Positions 14,938-24,679 of a DNA stretch of 64,000 nt are shown here, piece by piece. Each line of letters starts with the position of its first letter. Position 1 is the first letter of the stretch. Made by a program: the position numbers and the translations under genes. Source of the DNA: Aphanomyces cochlioides (Eukaryota > Oomycota > Saprolegniomycetes > Saprolegniales > Verrucalvaceae); NCBI GenBank assembly GCA_019828595.1, contig JAHQRK010000017.1:310001-374000 (forward strand), given 5' to 3'. A model generated the notes under the pieces. That model had not been told where the DNA came from and did not search any database. It saw only the letters and a program-made list of their open reading frames with translations.

Positions 14938-15189
14938 TACCCACGTGCCACATGCATATCTCGACCCCATCGAGACACCCACTCGCCACGTCTGGCATGT
15001 TTGAAAGGTGTCATGCTCGTGTGGTGGACGACCAAGCACCAACTTGGTCCGAAATCAACACGCGATAGTCCCAAGCATACCCCACAAACTGCATCTCGAT
15101 GCCACGTTTTCTCCACTTTTGGTACCCACGTGCCACATGAATATCTCGACCCCATTGAGACACCCACTCGCCACGTCTGGCATGTTTGA

Positions 15190-16138
15190 AGATGTGGAAA
15201 TGTCTACCAACGAATCGCCCGCTCTTGCTCCACCAAGTGAGCAGCCCAAGAACTCGCTGGACCTTCAATTGGTAACGGGCTACCGGTCTGGACCAGCTCC
15301 AAAACGTACTTTGCCTTCGTCCCCACGTTTGGATCCCCTGCCGACATCCAACCGTTTTCATATCCTCGAAGAAGACGACGTGGAACTCTCGTTTGAAGAC
15401 TTTGCAGTGCCTCGAATTGTATTGGAAGATTCAAGTGCGCCACGCCCGAAAAAGACCAAAGGCAAAGCGAAGAAACAACGACTTAACAAGTCTGCTGCAG
15501 CCCACCTCGAATTGGCGAAGAAGATCATTCGAGATAAGAAAGTCGAAGGCAGTATCACCGAATGTCAACGCATTTTGCGAGATGACCCTCAGCTCGTTGC
15601 ACATGCTATGTACGCACAAGATGAAGACCTCAGTTTGTTTCAGTCACTTGTTGCAACCAAGACTATTGAGCGCAAGATGGCTTTGTTAAAAGCTCAAGGC
15701 AAGCCTCACAACTACAAACATCACGTCAACTTCATGGCTCAATACAAGATTCACCCGTCAGAAATCTTGGAAGAATTGACCACGGACATACCAGAGATCA
15801 AGCGCATCCTCTTTGCACTTGCTACGATTGACTTATTCCTCTCAAATCGGGCCCCAGACCTCTACACAAACTCGGAGGCACTGACTGTTCTATTGAACCA
15901 AGAAGCAACAAGATTGCCTGACACCAACTGCTTGACGGACTGGTCGCTGTTTGCTTTGATCGAAAACTTCAGCGACAATCTCGAGAAGTTCACTTTGCCG
16001 GCTCCCGTCTTGTCGGCCATCTCGATGCTCAAAAGCATCACCAACAATTACCACATCGACGAGCTCTGCAGCAAAGCTCACCACTCCATGAACGCCGACG
16101 AAATTGATCCCCTCGATTTGGAGGACGATCAACTCTAA
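15190..16138 (+). pseudogene. LINE ORF1, C-terminal part
   Basis: The frame encodes the last third of ORF1, from the segment reading DVEMSTNESPALAPP to the stop after LEDDQL. It includes the motif TSNRFHILEEDD and a basic KKTKGKAKKQR patch. The N-terminal two thirds are missing. An open frame runs upstream into the satellite, but that fusion is accidental because the satellite is non-coding. ORF1 proteins of LINEs bind element RNA; here that role is only inferred from position in front of an endonuclease/RT ORF. Confidence 0.85.
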
Positions 16139-16213
16139 GGCTTCTATCCCCTGCTTCAATCCATTTCAACCTCCCCTCTGACCCCTCCATTCTACTCATT
16201 TTCATCTGTACTC

Positions 16214-17305
16214 GTGATGAGTGACAACAACTTCTCCGATGTCCCAACTGAACTCGTGGACTGGGACCCACAAATCATCTCCCTCAACACCAATGGCTTC
16301 TCCAACAGTCATCGGTACATCCTCGACAAACTATCAAGTGTTCACGACGTTTCCTTTATCCAAGAAACCCGTTTCCGCACGCCAAGTCTCCACGACCGTG
16401 TTGCGTTCCATTGGCAACGCATCACAAACCACGAAGGCTCTTTGTTCTTTGAAGAGCCTATTTACCCTGAAGTATCCACGTCGCCAGCCACTGGAGGTCT
16501 GGCTACGTTGATACATCCTCACTCTCCTTTGAAGAACGCCACTCAAGTCCCTCATGACAACCCAGTGCTTCGTGGTCGTTATCTACAAGTGCGATGTACT
16601 CTGGGTCCACTGACAGTCGTTCTCCACAATATCTATGCGCCGGCAGCCTTCCAAGAACGAGCAAGTTACTTCGAAGAATTGCCACGCGACTTTCCTCCAT
16701 ATGCGCTCCACATTGTTGGAGGAGATTTCAACTGCACTCTCAACAAAGATTTGGATTCGTTGAGACCCAGTACCTCCACCATGGCCGGCACCCTTCAACT
16801 GGAACAATGGATGCACAGTTTGTCTCTGGTGGATCTGTTTCGCCGTCAAAACCCCGTGGCAAGAACCTTCACAAGTCCCACACTCACCAACCGACTCGAC
16901 TACATCTTTTGTTCGTCCACCTTGGCGGGTCTTCGTCATTGGAAGGCGACGCACATGCCACACGTTCCACAGGCTGACCACGTGGCTTGTCGTATCATCA
17001 CAAAGCGTCAAACATTGCGCCATGGCTCTGGATCATGGAAAGCTCCAACTTGGCTACTTCGTCTACCACGAGCGGCCGAGATTGTTCATGGATGTCTGGA
17101 TCGATTTTTGGACAAGTCTCCAACATTCCACAATATCTCCAAGGCCTACGACATGCTGGTCAATGATATCCGCTCCCAACTCAAAGAATTCCATTCTCAA
17201 CGATTGGAGAAACAACGTCTGCCGTTGAAGAAGTTAGCTGTCGAGATCGCTTCGCTTTTGCAAGTCCCCAACATGCGTCAAGATTCAGTGCTGGTGGTTA
17301 AATGA
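16214..17305 (+). pseudogene. LINE ORF2, N-terminal endonuclease part
   Basis: Starts MMSDNNFSDVPTELVDW and carries the EEP (APE-type) endonuclease motifs: SLNTNGF near residue 20, the metal-binding Glu in QETRF near 51, GGDFNC near 173, RLDYIFCS and ADHVACR. The frame breaks after MRQDSVLV, where another LINE copy's 3' end has been joined, giving an artificial ending VVK. The reverse transcriptase region is absent. In intact copies this domain nicks target DNA to prime reverse transcription. Confidence 0.9.
17284..17297 (+). other. 14-bp target duplication, copy 1
   Basis: TTCAGTGCTGGTGG, directly left of a minus-strand LINE 3' end. The same 14 bp recur at 48482-48495, directly right of a minus-strand LINE 5' end, and in antisense at 54127-54140. 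Confidence 0.75.
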
Positions 17306-17423
17306 GTTGTATTAACCTTATTTTTGAGCAAAGGCCCTAATGACTTACTAATTTGCCTCGTACTGTATAAATAGAACTTGGAAAACAGAATATGGCAAAG
17401 TGGTCATTGAACAGGAGATGAAG

Positions 17424-17446
17424 TGAGTGAGCCGTTAGCTCACTCA
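17424..17446 (-). promoter_or_regulatory. 3'-UTR stem-loop overlapping the ORF2 stop
   Basis: A perfect 9-bp stem with a 5-nt loop (TGAGTGAGC, CGTTA, GCTCACTCA on the plus strand) begins with the UGA stop in element sense. In L3 (51135-51152) the same place keeps a 6-bp stem with a changed loop. In L5 (57003-57024) one stem position is mismatched. LINE reverse transcriptases often recognise 3' stem-loops, so this is a candidate recognition element by analogy only. Confidence 0.5.
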
Positions 17447-20400
17447 TGAAACGACGCTGTCAGGAATGATGTGTTGACGTAACCAGGGGTCCGAAGATAG
17501 ATGCTTGAGCACATTGAATACCTTGGTGTATCCCTTCTTGAGAGGGAGATCAACCAGGAGCTGTTGTAGATGTAGCTTGATCAAAGAGGCAGCATGAATG
17601 GCAACTTCCATCGGACTCTTCGCTGTGAGGTCGGGTCGAAAGGTGCGATCGGCACGTTGGAGCCATATTTGATAATACACGCAGGCTCGGACAATCGGCC
17701 AGATCTTCAGATAGCCACGGATGTAGTATCCATCGGACGGCTTGGGCGTCTCGTAGAACATTTCCAGACAAGTCGACGGAAAGGAACACTCGAGCAGTCG
17801 CTGGATCGCCTTGAAGAAATACCAAACAGATTGACCATATCCACAAGAGAACAGGAAATGCTCGTACGTCTCATTGACACGACAGAAGACACACGTCGGC
17901 TTGGGGTCTTGGTACTGAAACAGATATTGCATGGCGTTGGCGCGGAGAAGGGTCTTGAAAATGAACTCTCCATATCGAGGGAGAATGTGGTCGGGTTGGA
18001 GGAAGGCGGCAAGTTGGGTAAGGCGCTTGGGGTCTTCATAAAAGTTGGATGGCAGGTTGAGATGCTTGGTAGGAAGAATGGACGAGCTGACAGCTGGAGA
18101 AGCTCTGATCTTAGCCGATTTCGAAGTCGCAAGCGCCAACAAGATCGGACTCGAGTCAGGGTGAATCATCCAGTGCCATTCCATCCATTCAGAGCTTGGC
18201 GTCGGCAAGTGGAACACGGGAGCATCCTCTTCAGAAACAATCTCAAACAATCGTGATAACTTGGTCACCAAGATTGAGATCCATTGTTTCGTTGGAGGGA
18301 CAAAATTGCTTGGCGGCAGGCACGGTTGATTTTGTCGAACAAGATCGAAGCTGGCCAAACTCGCTGACACGGAGTCAACAAATGCGACAACTTCGTGATG
18401 TGAAGCGAAGCCAATACATTGGCTTGGTCTTGCGTCGATGTAGAGCACTGATCGTATAGGTCTTCGAGTCCAGGCAGATACGAGTTGTGCCAAAGGGGAA
18501 CATCCAAAGATGAGATATGATTTGGACAGCCGTACGGAGTCCAGCGGGATTCAAACCAGCTACTCAATAAGGCTTTCCACATTGGAGTGATATTGGGATT
18601 CTTGTACAGTTGTCTGATGAATGCAGAAGTACCATTCGCCAAGAGGAGATCTCGGGGGGAACCCCATGGATGAAAAGCCTTCTCGAGGAGAGTATAGCCC
18701 GGCGTAATCCAGGCGGACATGGCAGACTTGCGGGGTGGGGTGGTGATGGCTTGAATGCATCTGATCATGACAGAGCGGTTGTGTTGTTGCCATAAAGCAA
18801 GTGCATGGTGCAGGCCTAAGCCACCGGACTTCTTCGGCATGAATATGATCTCCTTTTTGATCAAACGGAGGCCATGGACAGAGGAGGATGGGTTGATTTC
18901 TTCACCATGCATAAATTGAAGCATGGCCTTGTCGATCTTTTTGGCCAGGTCTTTGTCGGCAGGGACAAAAGCCAGTTGGTACCATAACACAGGCAGACAT
19001 ATGCTGTGCAGGATAGTGACTTTTCCGGCCATGGTTCGAGCCTTGTAGAGCCACAAAGACAAGCGAGCCACAAACTTCTCAAACACGTAATTGAAACGTG
19101 CCAATGGAGAAAGATTGGGCGCAACCAAGATACCAAGAGCCTTCACGGGACTGTCGGAAGTAACTTGTAGTGAGGCAAGGTTCCCATTCAACTGGCTGTA
19201 GGTCAGAATTTGGGTCTTGTCTACGTTGAGTCGGAAACCAGACTTGTCGCAAAAGGTTTGAACCAATGCAAGCTGCCGGTGGAGGCACGTCTCATTTGCC
19301 GCATAGAGTTGCGAGTCGTCGGCAAAGTAACTCCCAGTGTGGTAGCGATCCCCACACTTGATGCCATAGTTGGAGTGTTGCCGTAGGAGTTGGCACATCG
19401 GTTCCAAAGCGATCACAAACAGAAGTGGCGACAGTGGATCACCTTGCAACACACCGCGTGAGATGTGAACTGGCTTGGACAAGAAGCCGTTCACCAAGAT
19501 GCGAGACTTGCGGCCCGAGTACAGTACGCGAACCATGTCAACAAAGGTTTCGGGAAAGCCATAGTGACGGAGGACGCGGAGCAAGTACGCGTGGTCCACG
19601 CGATCAAAAGCTTTCTCAAAGTCAAGCAGTGCCACCATCGAGGACGGACTGTGTAGTTTGATGTGGTGCAGCATGTCATCCAGTCGTGCAATATTGGTTT
19701 GGATATTGCTTCGACGGATAAAGCCTTGCTGGTCCGGGTGGATGATGTGTCGAATGTGGCGCTGGAGTCGATAAGCCAGAATACTCGTCAGGATTTTCAC
19801 ATCCGTGTTGAGTAGGCTAATGGGCCGATAGTTCTTGGCTTGTGACTTGGGGCCTTTCTTGTGCAGCAACACCAGCGTACTGACAAGTTGCATGGGAGTC
19901 AAGCGAGGGTGAGAATGGAGCTGGTGTGTGAATAGCAGCTCCAATACCAACGACCACTTGTGAGGTGCAAGTTTGAGGACTTCGAATGGCAGAGCGTTGG
20001 GACCTGGCGCTGAGTTCGAACTGCTGTGTCGAATAGCATGATAGAACTCGTTGGCGCGCAAGGGAGCCGACAGCTCTTTCTGGGCTTGCTCTGGCAGTTG
20101 CTTGTGTCGAGTCAATGGGGTCAGAAATGACGACACTTCGTCTCCAGATCGCTGCACCTCGGGAGCTGCAAACAAGTCCTTGTAGTAGTCGACCAGGACG
20201 TCAGACATGCCTTGTTGATTGGAGACAACATTTCCATTGACATCCACCAACTCTTTGAAGACTGTCTTCTTCAAGGGGGTAGGGACAGGGGACATGAAGT
20301 GGAACTTGGACGAGCGCTCTGCTTTGTACAAGTGAAGTTGGAACGCCTGGTCTTGACGAAACTGCTTGTCTCGATCTTGCAGCTCGTGAATTTGCTTTTG

Positions 20401-21501
20401 AAGGTCTCGCACTCGATCCACCAGCACTGAATCTTGACGCATGTTGGGGACTTGCAAAAGCGAAGCGATCTCGACAGCTAACTTCTTCAACGGCAGACGT
20501 TGTTTCTCCAATCGTTGAGAATGGAATTCTTTGAGTTGGGAGCGGATATCATTGACCAGCATGTCGTAGGCCTTGGAGATATTGTGGAATGTTGGAGACT
20601 TGTCCAAAAATCGATCCAGACATCCATGAACAATCTCGGCCGCTCGTGGTAGACGAAGTAGCCAAGTTGGAGCTTTCCATGATCCAGAGCCATGGCGCAA
20701 TGTTTGACGCTTTGTGATGATACGACAAGCCACGTGGTCAGCCTGTGGAACGTGTGGCATGTGCGTCGCCTTCCAATGACGAAGACCCGCCAAGGTGGAC
20801 GAACAAAAGATGTAGTCGAGTCGGTTGGTGAGTGTGGGACTTGTGAAGGTTCTTGCCACGGGGTTTTGACGGCGAAACAGATCCACCAGAGACAAACTGT
20901 GCATCCATTGTTCCAGTTGAAGGGTGCCGGCCATGGTGGAGGTACTGGGTCTCAACGAATCCAAATCTTTGTTGAGAGTGCAGTTGAAATCTCCTCCAAC
21001 AATGTGGAGCGCATATGGAGGAAAGTCGCGTGGCAATTCTTCGAAGTAACTTGCTCGTTCTTGGAAGGCTGCCGGCGCATAGATATTGTGGAGAACGACT
21101 GTCAGTGGACCCAGAGTACATCGCACTTGTAGATAACGACCACGAAGCACTGGGTTGTCATGAGGGACTTGAGTGGCGTTCTTCAAAGGAGAGTGAGGAT
21201 GTATCAACGTAGCCAGACCTCCAGTGGCTGGCGACGTGGATACTTCAGGGTAAATAGGCTCTTCAAAGAACAAAGAGCCTTCGTGGTTTGTGATGCGTTG
21301 CCAATGGAACGCAACACGGTCGTGGAGACTTGGCGTGCGGAAACGGGTTTCTTGGATAAAGGAAACGTCGTGAACACTTGATAGTTTGTCGAGGATGTAC
21401 CGATGACTGTTGGAGAAGCCATTGGTGTTGAGGGAGATGATTTGTGGGTCCCAGTCCACGAGTTCAGTTGGGACATCGGAGAAGTTGTTGTCACTCATCA
21501 C
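17444..21501 (-). pseudogene. LINE ORF2: EEP endonuclease + reverse transcriptase, one frameshift
   Basis: N-terminal EEP endonuclease (QETRF, GGDFNC, RLDYIF, ADHVACR), then a reverse transcriptase with NYRPISLLN, LLDFEKAFDRVDHAYL, GVLQGDPLSPLLF and the catalytic SYFADDSQLYA near residue 725. A C-terminal Cys/His segment (CVFCRVNETYEHFLFSC) resembles zf-RVT. The domain order fits the L1/Tx1 group. Other copies read CAAAATTGGCTTGG where this one has CAAAATTGCTTGG near 18307. That single-base loss ends the first frame after RACRQA; the rest continues in another frame to VVS and the stop at 17444. Without the shift it would be about 1350 aa. It would nick the target and copy element RNA there. 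Confidence 0.9.
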
Positions 21502-21576
21502 GAGTACAGATGAAAATGAGTAGAATGGAGGGGTCAGAGGGGAGGTTGAAATGGATTGAAGCAGGGGATAGAAGCC

Positions 21577-24500
21577 TTAGAGTTGATCGTCCTCCAAATC
21601 GAGGGGATCAATTTCGTCGGCGTTCATGGAGTGGTGAGCTTTGCTGCAGAGCTCGTCGATGTGGTAATTGTTGGTGATGCTTTTGAGCATCGAGATGGCC
21701 GACAAGACGGGAGCCGGCAAAGTGAACTTCTCGAGATTGTCGCTGAAGTTTTCGATCAAAGCAAACAGCGACCAGTCCGTCAAGCAGTTGGTGTCAGGCA
21801 ATCTTGTTGCTTCTTGGTTCAATAGAACAGTCAGTGCCTCCGAGTTTGTGTAGAGGTCTGGGGCCCGATTTGAGAGGAATAAGTCAATCGTAGCAAGTGC
21901 AAAGAGGATGCGCTTGATCTCTGGTATGTCCGTGGTCAATTCTTCCAAGATTTCTGACGGGTGAATCTTGTATTGAGCCATGAAGTTGACGTGATGTTTG
22001 TAGTTGTGAGGCTTGCCTTGAGCTTTTAACAAAGCCATCTTGCGCTCAATAGTCTTGGTTGCAACAAGTGACTGAAACAAACTGAGGTCTTCATCTTGTG
22101 CGTACATAGCATGTGCAACGAGCTGAGGGTCATCTCGCAAAATGCGTTGACATTCGGTGATACTGCCTTCGACTTTCTTATCTCGAATGATCTTCTTCGC
22201 CAATTCGAGGTGGGCTGCAGCAGACTTGTTAAGTCGTTGTTTCTTCGCTTTGCCTTTGGTCTTTTTCGGGCGTGGCGCACTTGAATCTTCCAATACAATT
22301 CGAGGCACTGCAAAGTCTTCAAACGAGAGTTCCACGTCGTCTTCTTCGAGGATATGAAAACGGTTGGATGTCGGCAGGGGATCCAAACGTGGGGACGAAG
22401 GCAAAGTACGTTTTGGAGCTGGTCCAGACCGGTAGCCCGTTACCAATTGAAGGTCCAGCGAGTTCTTGGGCTGCTCACTTGGTGGAGCAAGAGCGGGCGA
22501 TTCGTTGGTAGACATTTCCACATCTTCTTGTTGTTTGTCTTGTCCATTGTTGTTAGGGGGATCGCTGTCACCAGACATATCGACATCAGAGCCATGAGAA
22601 GGAGCTGTTGGCTGTGGTTGTTCATCTTGACCATCTCCAGATGCCTCAGTTGAGTCGGCCTCGCCTTCCGCATTTGTTCCAGGGTCTTGATCATGATCGT
22701 CTCCATCATGTTCAGGTTCTTTTTCTCCTGACGGAGGAGATTTTGCCGCTGCCTTGGCCGCTTTTGCCTTCGCTTTTTCAGCCTTGGCCTCTGCACGTCG
22801 TGAAACAATCGACGGAGGCAATGTCTTGTTCAGAGCAGCGATCTTGTGCTGAAACACGACGACAAAAGGCTGACCCGACGGATCCGTAATGGTGATTTCG
22901 CGTAGTGCGTCGCCGGATTTTGGCACCAGCACTGCAGGAGGCGCAGACGACTTGAAAATGACTCTCAAATGCGGCGACTTGATGTTCTGACCAGCAGTAG
23001 GGTTGAATGCTGCTATCACTGACTTGGTCAATGCAGCCATTTTCTTGACAATCGCCTTGGCCATCGAAGGGTGACTGACCTTGTTGAACGTAACGTAGTA
23101 GTTGTTGCCATAACGCGAGTACTTGGGAACCAGGAAGTCTTTGCCACCAAGTCGAAACGTTGTGCCTCCCATTTCCACGCACGTAGACAAGTTGTAACTT
23201 GAGATCACAATGGTCTGTGGGTTCTTCTTGTGGATCAAAATGTTCGGAAATTTGGAGCCCCATAACGAACCAGGATTTTCCTTGACAAATTGATCGCAGA
23301 TGACTTTTTCGGACCAGTCCTTGTAGCCTTCGCCCAACTTGACTGTGAGCTCGTACACTTGGGACTGGGGAGTGAGCAAAATGTTTTCAATGAAGGCGTC
23401 CATGTCACCAGAGTCTTTGTAGAATGTGTCCGCCATGGCCTCGCATCGCGCAATATCGTCATCGGCAACAGCATGAGCACCAGTGTTGCGGTGTTTTGCG
23501 CCTTTGGGAGCATTGCCTTGCTTGGAATCTTTCTTGGACGAAGCTGAATCCTTGCCGGGAGCCTTTTGCGTCCATGGATTTGCCTTTTCAGCGTTTTGTT
23601 GCTCTTGATCGCCTTGTATTTTGTCTGCCGCGGAAGGAGGGTCAACAGCGCCATTTCCTTGAGCAACGGATTTGTCGACAATGTCTTGATTTGACTGGTC
23701 ATTGTCTTTGTTTGTCGATTGTTCCTCTTGAATAACTTCTCCAGAAGTATCACACGGCTTCGCTTGGCCGTTAATGTCGCCTGACCCATCAACCTCAGAG
23801 TGAATTTGAGTATTTCCCTCGTCGGTTAAGGCTTCGGTTTCAGTAGAATCCTTCCCCTCGGCGTCTCCAGAGACCATATCCACGTCCTCTTGAGATTTTT
23901 TTTCTTCTTCCTCTCCCGTTCTAGGAGGCTCAGCACAGGGGGCGACGCGGTTGGTGGCTGCTGGCTCAGTCCCATTGGTCACGAGAAAGGCCGGGGCCAG
24001 ACCCCCAGTGACAGGGGTAGAAGGGGAATCCATGCCATCCCCGCAGCACGGTGACTGGGGTACACCATTGCTCCGGCGAGAACCCAAATCGGGATACCGC
24101 CCCCGCCCCTCCGAAGAGGCCCCTGGGGGGAAGTAGACAGAACCGCAGGGTGTGCCCATAGGGGGGGCCCTCGTAGCCTCTAGGGCTGGCATGGACCCCG
24201 TTTTCTCGCCGCCTTCACTGGGGATCGACTCCAATTGGAGTCCAGGGAAGCAGCCACCACAGGCACAAGGCCCCAGTGGTTCGCCCTCCTGAGTGAGGGC
24301 TTCGCTAGACAAGTTAACGACAGTGGTCTGGGGGTCAACCACTGACCCACTGAGGTTGACCCCCCCTGGAACTCCGGCGAGTGGAGCACCAGGTGAAGCG
24401 CTGGGGGAGCGAGACGCAGATTGGTCTCCAGAGACGCTGTTGGGGTCGAACTCGACCTCCACTTCGGCCCTAGGGTTAGGTGTAGAGACATTACTCACAC

Positions 24501-24618
24501 CACTTCCGCCATCCTGATTGGACGACGAAAGTGGGTGAGGTGATACAATACCTGGAATGATGGTGACTCCGTGAGTGTTGGTCTCACGGAGCTCGGAACA
24601 GCTGTTGGCGTTGGACAT
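21577..24618 (-). CDS. LINE ORF1 protein (about 1013 aa)
   Basis: Start chosen at the ATG of MSNANSCSELRETNTHG, 61 nt after the element's 5' end with an A-rich context. Upstream codons are also open and fuse the frame to an endonuclease fragment at 24682-25335, which is a junction artefact. Visible parts in order: a Ser/Pro/Gly-rich region containing CACGGC; an acidic stretch around EEDVDMVSGDAEG; a Gln/Asn-rich linker; a probably folded region including MADTFYKDSGDMDAF and KYSRYGNNYYVTFNK; an Ala/Lys-rich coiled segment; a second acidic region; and a conserved C-terminal third. I see no CCHC knuckle. RNA binding is inferred from its place before ORF2. The length is far above typical L1 ORF1. 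The frame is intact. Confidence 0.85.
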   Translation of the reverse strand: MSNANSCSELRETNTHGVTIIPGIVSPHPLSSSNQDGGSGVSNVSTPNPRAEVEVEFDPNSVSGDQSASRSPSASPGAPLAGVPGGVNLSGSVVDPQTTVVNLSSEALTQEGEPLGPCACGGCFPGLQLESIPSEGGEKTGSMPALEATRAPPMGTPCGSVYFPPGASSEGRGRYPDLGSRRSNGVPQSPCCGDGMDSPSTPVTGGLAPAFLVTNGTEPAATNRVAPCAEPPRTGEEEEKKSQEDVDMVSGDAEGKDSTETEALTDEGNTQIHSEVDGSGDINGQAKPCDTSGEVIQEEQSTNKDNDQSNQDIVDKSVAQGNGAVDPPSAADKIQGDQEQQNAEKANPWTQKAPGKDSASSKKDSKQGNAPKGAKHRNTGAHAVADDDIARCEAMADTFYKDSGDMDAFIENILLTPQSQVYELTVKLGEGYKDWSEKVICDQFVKENPGSLWGSKFPNILIHKKNPQTIVISSYNLSTCVEMGGTTFRLGGKDFLVPKYSRYGNNYYVTFNKVSHPSMAKAIVKKMAALTKSVIAAFNPTAGQNIKSPHLRVIFKSSAPPAVLVPKSGDALREITITDPSGQPFVVVFQHKIAALNKTLPPSIVSRRAEAKAEKAKAKAAKAAAKSPPSGEKEPEHDGDDHDQDPGTNAEGEADSTEASGDGQDEQPQPTAPSHGSDVDMSGDSDPPNNNGQDKQQEDVEMSTNESPALAPPSEQPKNSLDLQLVTGYRSGPAPKRTLPSSPRLDPLPTSNRFHILEEDDVELSFEDFAVPRIVLEDSSAPRPKKTKGKAKKQRLNKSAAAHLELAKKIIRDKKVEGSITECQRILRDDPQLVAHAMYAQDEDLSLFQSLVATKTIERKMALLKAQGKPHNYKHHVNFMAQYKIHPSEILEELTTDIPEIKRILFALATIDLFLSNRAPDLYTNSEALTVLLNQEATRLPDTNCLTDWSLFALIENFSDNLEKFTLPAPVLSAISMLKSITNNYHIDELCSKAHHSMNADEIDPLDLEDDQL

Positions 24619-24679
24619 TTTGAGCGCGGCGGCACTTGATAACTTCTTGACTTGAGGGGTACGAGGCAAATTCGGAAGT

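Larger units (their letters stand above)
1..15189. repeat. Tandem satellite array, 185/179-bp monomer
   Basis: The stretch is one head-to-tail satellite. Monomers are 185 bp or 179 bp; the difference is a 6-bp indel where GGTGTCATGCTC alternates with GTGCTC. I estimate about 82 full monomers plus two 94-bp truncated ones. Monomers differ at a few recurrent sites: GGTACC/CGTACC, CAGATC/AATATC/CATATC, GAGATA/GAGACA and GCGATAG/GCGAGAG. Each monomer holds two short inverted repeats: GACCAAG-6nt-CTTGGTC (first at 54-73) and TCTCGA-5nt-TCGAGA (first at 168-184). Long open frames on both strands are by-products of the repetition and are not called as genes. The left end is cut by the window. The right end runs into a LINE fragment near 15189 with a shared GAA. 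A centromeric or subtelomeric role is possible but not shown. Confidence 0.98.
15190..17297 (+). mobile_element. LINE fragment L1a (plus strand)
   Basis: Sequence near-identical to the LINE copies further right. It starts inside ORF1 at a break against the satellite and ends inside ORF2 at TTCAGTGCTGGTGG (17284-17297), where the reverse complement of the LINE 3' end begins. The piece is therefore the 5'-side half of a target LINE into which a minus-strand copy inserted. The matching 3'-side half starts with the same 14 bp at 48482. It carries the ORF1 C-terminal third, the 75-bp inter-ORF gap and the ORF2 endonuclease region. Confidence 0.9.
17298..24679 (-). mobile_element. LINE copy L2, end to end (about 7.4 kb)
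   Basis: This is the only copy in the window with both family ends. In element sense it starts ACTTCCGAATTTGCC at 24679 and ends CTCATTTAA at 17298. It has a 61-nt 5' UTR, ORF1, a 75-bp gap, ORF2 and a roughly 145-bp 3' UTR with no poly(A) tail. Two extra nucleotides (CC) precede the 5' end. Its 5' flank is another LINE in the same strand (CCGTGGCAAGAACC, 24682-24695), while its 3' flank is a LINE in the opposite strand (17284-17297). The flanks do not match, so L2 is either a recombinant of two insertions or was left at a rearrangement breakpoint. ORF1 is open; ORF2 has one frameshift. Confidence 0.9.

Noticed and set aside
1..15189. CRISPR-like array
   Set aside because: The repeats are contiguous 179/185-bp units without unique spacers and the content is eukaryotic.
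15008..16138. A 376-codon plus-strand frame
   Set aside because: It is satellite DNA read into a LINE ORF1 fragment across a break. Only the part from about 15190 is of coding origin.
17594..18256. 220-codon plus-strand frame opposite ORF2
   Set aside because: Antisense shadow of the RT C-terminal region. Homologous frames in other copies change length with the same indels that break ORF2.
22778..23792. Frames of 161 and 185 codons overlapping ORF1
   Set aside because: Kept only as a finding. Without substitution-rate evidence they cannot be called genes, since ORF1 composition alone can keep them open.
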